Positions 14,042 through 19,277 of a stretch of DNA of 19,277 nt are shown in pieces (within the stretch, counting starts at the first letter, position 1; every line of letters begins with the position of its first letter). Source of the DNA: JBHOQX01 sp042408595 (lineage in GTDB: Bacteria > Chloroflexota > Chloroflexia > Chloroflexales > Roseiflexaceae); assembly GCA_042408595.1 (NCBI GenBank), contig JBHOQX010000089.1:1-19277 (forward strand). The letters run 5' to 3'. The notes beneath the pieces are model-generated. The model had not been told where the DNA came from, searched no databases, and worked only from the letters and a program-made list of their open reading frames with translations. The position numbers were made by a program, and so were the translations under genes.

Positions 14042-15066
14042 TCCGGGCACTTGGTCGTACGCGCTCCTACCCCGGCGCGCGCGTCGCGGGCTGGGCGGCG
14101 CTGCTGCTACTGCTGCTGCTGGCCGTCGGAGCGCTGGCGCTGCGTTTGGGCACGCCGGCGCTCACCTGGCCGGCGCTGCTGGATCTGCTTGCGGCTGGGG
14201 GTGGCGCGCGCATCACGCGAATCGTGGTACTGGAGCTGCGGCTGCCGCGCTTGCTGATCGGCATGATCAGCGGCGCGCTGCTGGCGCTGGCGGGGGCGAT
14301 CCTGCAAGCGACGCTGCGCAACCCGCTGGCTGGTCCAGAGCTGCTCGGCATTTCGTCCGGTGCATCAATTGTCGTTGCCGTTATCACGATCTTCAAGCTG
14401 CCAGTCCTGTTCCAGCTCACGCCCTGGCTGGCCTTGGGCGGCGGCCTTCTGGGCGGCACGATGGTGCTCCTGGCCGCACGAGCCGTGCAGGACGCGCTGC
14501 GCCTGGTGCTCATTGGCGCGACAGTGTCGGCGCTGCTGAACGCCGTCCTGATCGGCATGCTGAGCCTAGCGACTCAGAGTGAGGTAACCTTGCTGTTCTT
14601 CTTTTTAATGGGCAGCCTGGCGAACCGCACCTGGCAGCAGGTCGGGCTGCTTGCGCCGTGGGCGCTGGTTGGGGCGCCGCTTGCGCTGGCAGGCGCGCGG
14701 GCGCTGAACGCGCTGCACCTTGGCGATGATGTAGCGACAAATCTTGGCATGAATGTCGGACGAGTTCGGCTGCTGCTCTTGAGCCTCAGCGCCGCACTTG
14801 TGGCGGCGGTGGTGGCGGTGTGTGGGCCGATCGGCTGGATCGCCCTGCTGGCCCCGCATATCGCTCGCCACGCACTGGGCACGCCCGACGCGCGCCAAGT
14901 GCTGCCAATCGCGGCGCTGCTGGGCGCGGCGCTGCTGAGCGGGGCGGATCTGCTGGCACGGCTGGCGCTTGCTCCGGAGGAACTGCCGGTGGGGATCTGG
15001 ACAACGCTGATCGGCGGGCCACTGCTCGTTATGTTGCTGCATTGCCGTCGTGAGGGGGCACTATGA
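14038..15066 (+). CDS. FecCD-family permease, first subunit
   Basis: The 342-residue membrane protein belongs to the FecCD/BtuC family (about nine or ten helices). It shows ELRLPRLLIGMISGALLALA, then GAILQATLRNPLAGPELLGI, and the ATPase-contact region CGPIGWIALLAPHIARHALG. Two such subunits form the channel for metal-siderophore or corrinoid import. The ATG at 14038 overlaps the upstream stop by 4 nt, and its own stop overlaps the next start likewise, so translation is coupled through the operon. Confidence 0.92.
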   Translation: MIRALGRTRSYPGARVAGWAALLLLLLLAVGALALRLGTPALTWPALLDLLAAGGGARITRIVVLELRLPRLLIGMISGALLALAGAILQATLRNPLAGPELLGISSGASIVVAVITIFKLPVLFQLTPWLALGGGLLGGTMVLLAARAVQDALRLVLIGATVSALLNAVLIGMLSLATQSEVTLLFFFLMGSLANRTWQQVGLLAPWALVGAPLALAGARALNALHLGDDVATNLGMNVGRVRLLLLSLSAALVAAVVAVCGPIGWIALLAPHIARHALGTPDARQVLPIAALLGAALLSGADLLARLALAPEELPVGIWTTLIGGPLLVMLLHCRREGAL

Positions 15067-16094
15067 ACAGCCGCACCGTCATCATCATGGCTGGCGGCGC
15101 GCTGCTGCTGGCCGCGCTGGTCGTGGCGTACCTGCGCATCGGGTCGGTCGCGCTGATGCCAGGGGAGGTATGGCGAGCCATCAGCGGTCAACCTGCCGAG
15201 CCGCTGCATCGCCAGATTGTATGGGAGCTGCGGCTGCCGCGCGCATTGATCGCCGTAGTCGCCGGGGCGTTGCTTGGCCTGGCCGGCGCCATTCTCCAGG
15301 CCTTGACGCGCAACCCGCTGGCCGAGCCAGGGCTGACCGGCGTCAGCGCGGGCGGCGTGCTGCTGGTCGTCTTGTGGCTTACACGCGGAGAAGGCATGGC
15401 GGCGCCAGGCCGGGTGTTGCCGCTAGTCGCGCTGGCCGGCGGCCTGGCCGCGAGCGCATTGGTCTACGCGCTTGCGCGCCGTAGCCATGGTCGCGTGAAT
15501 CCGATACGGCTGGCCCTGGTGGGCATCATGGTGAGCGCCGTGCTCAGCTCGGCCACCTCGCTGCTGCTGCTGCGACACAACCAGGCGCTCGGGAGCATCC
15601 TGACCTGGATGATCGGCTCGCTGAACGGGCGAGTCTGGGTTCACTGGTGGATGATCTGGCCCTGGGCGCTTGTCGCGCTGCCGCTCGGCATCGCCAGCGC
15701 CAGCATCGCAAATGTCCTCCAGCTTGGCGATGAGGTCGCCGCAGGCATCGGGCTGCCTGTTGAAGGCGCGCGCGCGCTGCTGCTTGGTGTCGCAGCCCTG
15801 CTTACGGCAATTGCGGTCGCGGCGGTTGGTGCGCTGGGCTTCATTGGGCTGATTGGGCCGCACCTTACGCGGCGGCTGGTGGGCCAAGATGCGCGGTGCG
15901 TGTTCCCCGCCAGCGCCGTGCTGACAGCCGCGCTGCTCCTCGGCGCCGATCTGCTGGCACAACTGCTCACACTCAACCCACCGTTCACCGCCACGCCGTA
16001 CCGCGCCGGGCTGCCGGTCGGCGCCGTCACCGCTCTGCTCGGCGCGCCGTTCTTGCTCTACCTGATACGCCGCACACACCGGGCACATATATGA
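15063..16094 (+). CDS. FecCD-family permease, second subunit
   Basis: The 343-residue paralogue of the preceding permease has the same landmarks: WELRLPRALIAVVAGALLGL, GAILQALTRNPLAEPGLTGV and ALGFIGLIGPHLTRRLVG. It should form a heterodimeric channel with the first subunit. It starts and ends in ATGA overlaps with its neighbours. It keeps the conserved RNPLA loop and the Pro-His that contacts the ATPase, so it appears intact. Confidence 0.92.
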   Translation: MNSRTVIIMAGGALLLAALVVAYLRIGSVALMPGEVWRAISGQPAEPLHRQIVWELRLPRALIAVVAGALLGLAGAILQALTRNPLAEPGLTGVSAGGVLLVVLWLTRGEGMAAPGRVLPLVALAGGLAASALVYALARRSHGRVNPIRLALVGIMVSAVLSSATSLLLLRHNQALGSILTWMIGSLNGRVWVHWWMIWPWALVALPLGIASASIANVLQLGDEVAAGIGLPVEGARALLLGVAALLTAIAVAAVGALGFIGLIGPHLTRRLVGQDARCVFPASAVLTAALLLGADLLAQLLTLNPPFTATPYRAGLPVGAVTALLGAPFLLYLIRRTHRAHI

Positions 16095-16927
16095 CCAACC
16101 GCAACACCTCGAATGTTCTGCTTGCCGCCGAGCAGATCAGCGTCCACTATGGTGAACGTCAGGTTGTCCATCACCTTTCGCTTGGCATTCGACAGGGCGA
16201 GATCACCGCGCTGGTGGGGCCAAACGGATCGGGAAAATCGACGCTGCTCAAGGCGCTGGCGCGTTTGCTTCGGCCAGACAGTGGGAGTGTGCTGCTTGAC
16301 GGGGTAATGATCGCGCGCTTGCCGACACGCGAGGTTGCACGCCGGCTGGCAATACTGCCGCAAGGGCCCAGCCTGCCGCCCGGCATCACGGTGGCGGAGC
16401 TGGTCGAGCAGGGGCGCTACCCGCACGCCGGGCCGCTGCGCATGTTGCGCGCGCAAGACCACGCTGCGATCGACGAGGCACTCGCGCTGACAGGGATGGA
16501 CAACTTTGCCCAGCGCCCGCTCGACAAACTCTCGGGCGGCGAACGGCAGCGCGCCTGGATCGCGCTTGCCCTAGCTCAGGCGACGCCGACTTTGCTGCTC
16601 GACGAGCCGACGACGTTCCTTGATATCGGCCACCAGCTTGAAATCCTGGACCTCGTCCGGCGGCTCAACCGCGAGCGTGGTATGACGATTGTGCTGGTGC
16701 TGCACGACCTGAACCAGGCCGCGCGCTACGCCAACCGGATGATCGCCCTACAGGATGGGCGGATATGCGCTGATGGAACACCGGCGCAGGTGTTGACACC
16801 CACTCTGCTTGAGGCGGTCTTTGGTGTGCAGGCGCATGTGATCGCCGACCCACAGACCGGGGCACCGGTCTGCTTGCCGTTCGCCTGCCTGCGCAAACAA
16901 TACAAGTGCTCACCTGGTTTGAAATAG
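16091..16927 (+). CDS. FecE-type ATPase of the uptake system
   Basis: The 278-residue ATPase has Walker A GPNGSGKST (43-51), signature LSGGERQRAW (147-156), Walker B LLLDEP (Asp171, Glu172), D-loop FLDIGHQ and switch His205 in VLHDLNQA, all typical of FecE/FepC ATPases. The frame is open much further upstream, but the ATG at 16091 overlaps the permease stop as ATGA and gives the normal family length. The end carries two cysteines (VCLPFACLRKQYKCS has three in all), an unremarkable variable tail. It is the last clear gene of the transport operon. Confidence 0.92.
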   Translation: MTNRNTSNVLLAAEQISVHYGERQVVHHLSLGIRQGEITALVGPNGSGKSTLLKALARLLRPDSGSVLLDGVMIARLPTREVARRLAILPQGPSLPPGITVAELVEQGRYPHAGPLRMLRAQDHAAIDEALALTGMDNFAQRPLDKLSGGERQRAWIALALAQATPTLLLDEPTTFLDIGHQLEILDLVRRLNRERGMTIVLVLHDLNQAARYANRMIALQDGRICADGTPAQVLTPTLLEAVFGVQAHVIADPQTGAPVCLPFACLRKQYKCSPGLK

Positions 16928-16949
16928 CCGGCTCACAAAGGAGCGGTTG

Positions 16950-17453
16950 ATGCGTCCATATGCACTCCCTCTTATCTGTCGCAGCCGTGTTCCTTGCATC
17001 GTGAAAAAGCGCGTAGTGATAGATCAGGCTGAGCTATCAGTAGGTGCATTGCGGTGTACGGAACCCATAGGTCCGCTTGCCGCTCCAGCGCCAGCCCCGC
17101 GATCGCTATGCTGCCCCGCGCCGTCTTCGAACAGCGCCGCCAGCGCCTGGCCATCACGCAGGACGAGGGTGTCCTCGAACAGCGTGTCGAGCTCCTCCGG
17201 TGTCTGCACGCCGCCGCTCATCACCGCCTCCGATCCGTCGCTGCGCATCGTACGTAGCGCGCCGCCAACTGCTCAAGGCTCTGGTACAACACACTTCAAT
17301 ACCCGCGCTTGCGGCGTACCCGCCAACCCTGGAGACGCCTCTCGTAACGACCACACGTTCACTTCGATAAACCGCTTAAATCCCTCGGCTTCCTCGATGC
17401 TGTCGAAATCGAGATCAATCAGGATATACTTGTCGTCATCGATTGGCTGGTAA
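16950..17453 (+). other. Open frame with a good ribosome site but no recognisable product
   Basis: An AAAGGAG motif lies 6-7 nt before an ATG at 16950, just after the uptake operon, which is how a further operon gene would start. The first about 25 residues (MRPYALPLICRSRVPCIVKK) are plausible, but the remainder lies antisense to an NTF2-like remnant and to the alpha/beta-barrel gene and has the Ser/Pro-rich look of a shadow frame. The start may belong to a gene whose body was replaced. I would not call a protein here without homology. Confidence 0.15.
17024..17221 (-). pseudogene. NTF2/SnoaL-like protein remnant, probably frameshifted
   Basis: From an ATG at 17221 the minus frame reads MSGGVQTPEELDTLFEDTLV and LRDGQALAALFEDGA, a good match to the start of small NTF2-like (SnoaL-type) proteins. 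After that the frame turns into Gly/Ala-rich sequence, while another frame gives ARGSIAIAGLALERQADLW, which resembles the expected ARGxxAIAxLA segment. The full domain of about 110 residues is not present in one frame. It precedes no gene of related function. A sequencing error could also explain the frameshift. Confidence 0.4.
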
Positions 17454-17563
17454 ATGCGGTGGGCGCGGACGCCCCCGCTCTGTGGAGCTTCGGCGAACCG
17501 GCCAAATGCGGTCAGCCACGTGCTGAGATCACTAATCGGGTGTTCAATGTGCAGCGTTGCCAT
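17273..17563 (-). CDS. Small conserved protein, dimeric alpha/beta-barrel (antibiotic-monooxygenase-like)
   Basis: The 96-residue protein starts MATLHIEHPISDLSTWLTAF and contains GVRAHRIYQPIDDDKYILID and LDFDSIEEAEGFKRF, the strand-helix pattern of ferredoxin-like dimeric alpha/beta-barrel proteins often found in Actinomycetota and Chloroflexota. The longer open frame is rejected because GGAGG lies 4 nt before the ATG at 17563. No function is established for this group. It is divergent from the LuxR-type gene 64 nt away, a common arrangement for a regulator and its target. Confidence 0.65.
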   Translation of the reverse strand: MATLHIEHPISDLSTWLTAFGRFAEAPQSGGVRAHRIYQPIDDDKYILIDLDFDSIEEAEGFKRFIEVNVWSLREASPGLAGTPQARVLKCVVPEP

Positions 17564-17627
17564 GTTTCCTCCTTCACGTCCTACGGCATCACCCTTGCCA
17601 CGGCTGACTCGTCGCTCAGGATAGCAG

Positions 17628-18845
17628 ATGGAAGCCGTACTGTCGATACCAGAAAGCTGGTATTGTGCGGCGGCGCGCCGAGCGTGTATACTTCCGCCTA
17701 TAAGTGGGTACGCAAAGCAACGCGCGCTTGAGCGCATCGCCACACTGGCCGGGCAGTGCCTCGACCTTGCGACCTTCTGGCGCGCGGCGGGTACGCCGCT
17801 GGCGCCGGCGGTGCCGCACTATGGTGGCGCCTGCTGGTACACCCTCGACCCCACATCGCTGCTGATCACCAGCCACTTCAATCCGACGATGCTGGAGATT
17901 CCGCCGGAATGGCTCGCGCACGAGTATTACCAGGATGACCTCCACAAGGTGGCGGATGTCGCCCGATCCGAGCGCGGGGTATCGACCCTGCACCAAGCGA
18001 CCGGTGGCGACCCAAGCCGCAGCCCTGGCTGGAACTGCTATGTCCACCCCTACGGCAGCGACCAGGAGCTGCTCCTCGCGCTGCGAACGTCAGCTGGCGA
18101 GGCCCGGGGGATGTTAGGGTTATACCGCGCGCCAAACCAGCCGCTCTTCGACGCCGAAGAGATCCGCTTCCTGCGCGAGCTGTCGCCGTACCTCGGGGAA
18201 GGCGCTCGGCGTGGCCTACTGGTCGGCGAGGCCACCGATTCTGAAGGGCCCGAAGCGCCCGGACTGCTTGTGCTATGGGAGGACTGGAGCGTCGAATCGC
18301 ACACGCCGGGCGTCGAGCGTTGGCTCGACGAGCTGCCCGACGGCGAGTGGGCGGCCCGCGGTAAGCTCCCGCCAGCCGTGCTGTCGGTGGCCGGGCGCGC
18401 CCTGCGAACCGCGCTGCGGCCCGGTGCCCTGGGCGAGGTGGCTGTCGCGCGAGCGCTGGCGCGCAGCGGTCGCTGGGTGGTACTGCACGGCGCCATGCTG
18501 GTGACGACCGGGACGCCGCGCGTTGCGGTGATTATCGAGCCTGCCCACCCGGCCCGGATCACGTCGCTGCTGATGGCCGCCTACGGTTTGAGCGAGCGCG
18601 AGCAGGATGTGACCCGCCTGGTGCTCCAGGGCGCCTCGACGGCCGAGATTGCCGCGCGACTGGTAATCTCGGTTCATACCGTGCAGGAGCATCTCAAACA
18701 CATGTTTGAGAAGACCGGCGTGCGCAGCCGGCGCGATCTCGTCGGCACGATCTTCTTCAGCTACTACGAGCCACGGGTGAGCGACAACGAGCAGCGGGCC
18801 ATGGCGGGCCAACCGCTGCGCGGCGGGCCGCTCGATCGCCGCTGA
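17628..18845 (+). CDS. LuxR-family transcriptional regulator with N-terminal sensor-like region
   Basis: The 405-residue protein ends in a LuxR-type helix-turn-helix at about 321-377 (LSEREQDVTRLVLQGASTAE, then IAARLVISVHTVQEHLKHMF). The N-terminal region to about 200 resembles a GAF-type domain (FDAEEIRFLRELSPYLGEGA) but has no diagnostic ligand residues. There is no receiver domain or Walker A motif, so it is neither a classical response regulator nor a LAL protein. The ATG at 17628 follows AGGA by 6 nt and is the only usual start codon in frame before the conserved part. It may regulate the divergent small gene. Confidence 0.82.
   Translation: MEAVLSIPESWYCAAARRACILPPISGYAKQRALERIATLAGQCLDLATFWRAAGTPLAPAVPHYGGACWYTLDPTSLLITSHFNPTMLEIPPEWLAHEYYQDDLHKVADVARSERGVSTLHQATGGDPSRSPGWNCYVHPYGSDQELLLALRTSAGEARGMLGLYRAPNQPLFDAEEIRFLRELSPYLGEGARRGLLVGEATDSEGPEAPGLLVLWEDWSVESHTPGVERWLDELPDGEWAARGKLPPAVLSVAGRALRTALRPGALGEVAVARALARSGRWVVLHGAMLVTTGTPRVAVIIEPAHPARITSLLMAAYGLSEREQDVTRLVLQGASTAEIAARLVISVHTVQEHLKHMFEKTGVRSRRDLVGTIFFSYYEPRVSDNEQRAMAGQPLRGGPLDRR
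17646..17663. promoter_or_regulatory. Perfect 18-bp palindrome, operator-like
   Basis: ATACCAG and CTGGTAT are perfect 7-bp arms around AAAG. It lies within the first codons of the LuxR-type gene as annotated and 83 bp upstream of the divergent small gene. It may be an operator for the pair; the LuxR-type protein is the nearest candidate binder. Confidence 0.4.
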
Positions 18846-19067
18846 CGCGCTGATCGCCGTGCTTCCCGCCTCACGTTCAGTACTTGTCCTTCGTCGCCCC
18901 GCCAGAACAGCGTGCCGCTCGCAGTCGCTACCAGCGAGTGCTACTGCGCTGCGCGCCGCCGACGGAAGCTAGGCTATGGGCACAGGGCGCCAGCCCGATC
19001 GTCCAGGCGAGCACCACGATTCGGCAGGCGAGTTCGATGGTGATAGCGGATCGGTCGGCAAAGCGAT
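18846..19067. other. Gap with no recognised gene
   Basis: Between the LuxR-type gene and the MmyB-type 3' end, short frames exist on both strands but none resembles a protein I know. I see no clear terminator or RNA gene. It may hold the convergent 3' ends only. Confidence 0.5.
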
Positions 19068-19277
19068 CTATTCGAGGCTCTTGACCACCCCGTTGTTCTC
19101 GGGCAGGCTGAGCCGGGCCAGCTTCTCGGCGGTATGGGCCTCGAGCCGCGGAGCATACACAACGAGATACTGGTCGGCCACGCTGTTCGGCTGCAGCACC
19201 AGCGGGTGAACGACCAGCCGGCCGAGGTGCGGGTGGCGCAGCTCCTTGCGCTCGAGCAACGCGGGGTACGCCGCGTA
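19068..19277 (-). CDS. C-terminal part of MmyB-type regulator, runs off the window edge
   Basis: The minus frame ends at 19068 and reads ERKELRHPHLGRLVVHPLVL, VADQYLVVYAPRLEAHTAEK and LARLSLPENNGVVKSLE, the C-terminal half of the MmyB-like ligand-binding domain found in XRE-type regulators. The upstream part lies beyond the window. Its last 120 bases equal window bases 1-120, so in a circular molecule it continues in frame to about 190-315 at the left edge, where the N-terminal helix-turn-helix is missing. In a linear genome this would be a second, possibly complete copy. Confidence 0.65.
   Translation of the reverse strand, partial: YAAYPALLERKELRHPHLGRLVVHPLVLQPNSVADQYLVVYAPRLEAHTAEKLARLSLPENNGVVKSLE
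19158..19277. repeat. Right copy of 120-bp terminal direct repeat
   Basis: Identical to 1-120 in the same orientation. See the left copy for interpretation. Confidence 0.95.

Noticed and set aside
1..19277. tRNA, rRNA, CRISPR array or plasmid replication origin
   Set aside because: No cloverleaf with conserved arms, rRNA segments, regularly spaced repeats, iterons or replication initiator gene was seen.

Overview
The window is a high-GC bacterial sequence dominated by two divergent operons that meet at about 9.2-9.4 kb. The left operon (minus strand, about 9.18 kb down to 0.6 kb) looks like a biosynthetic cluster for a ribosomally made, post-translationally modified peptide (RiPP) of the YcaO/azoline type. 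In transcription order it holds a 47-residue acidic precursor peptide, an RRE/E1-like leader-binding protein, an NAD(P)H:FMN reductase-like flavoprotein, a CocE/S15-type alpha/beta hydrolase, two tandem YcaO enzymes, an MFS exporter and a CRP-family regulator. The right operon (plus strand, 9.4-16.9 kb) is a transport operon: two CydDC/YbtPQ-type ABC half-transporters, then a complete FecBCDE-type metallophore/corrinoid/heme uptake system. Most genes in both operons are joined by 4-8 nt overlaps.

My reading (inference) is that the cluster makes and handles a small ribosomal metallophore. A peptide with one Cys next to an Asn-His-Asn-His run would be modified by YcaO chemistry, exported by the MFS and/or ABC proteins, and taken back up as a metal complex through FecBCDE. 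No NRPS or PKS gene is present, so if the transporters handle a locally made siderophore it must come from this peptide. Siderophore uptake and RiPP genes being neighbours by chance is the main alternative.

The flanks hold accessory genes. On the left are an N-terminally truncated MmyB-type regulator gene (1 to about 190) and a frameshifted DDE transposase remnant (about 205-592). On the right are an NTF2-like gene remnant, a small dimeric alpha/beta-barrel protein, a LuxR-type regulator and the 3' part of an MmyB-type gene. The first and last 120 bases are identical and in the same orientation (1-120 = 19158-19277). The sequence may therefore be a circular contig of 19157 bp, in which case the two MmyB pieces join in frame, but no replication or partition gene is visible. 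It could also be a graph loop through a repeat.

The organism cannot be fixed from the sequence alone. GC-rich coding sequence, Shine-Dalgarno starts, a lipoprotein solute-binding protein, cyanobacteria-like receiver/CRP regulators and MmyB/LuxR accessory regulators fit a filamentous Chloroflexota bacterium better than a proteobacterium (weak inference). No tRNA, rRNA or CRISPR array was found.
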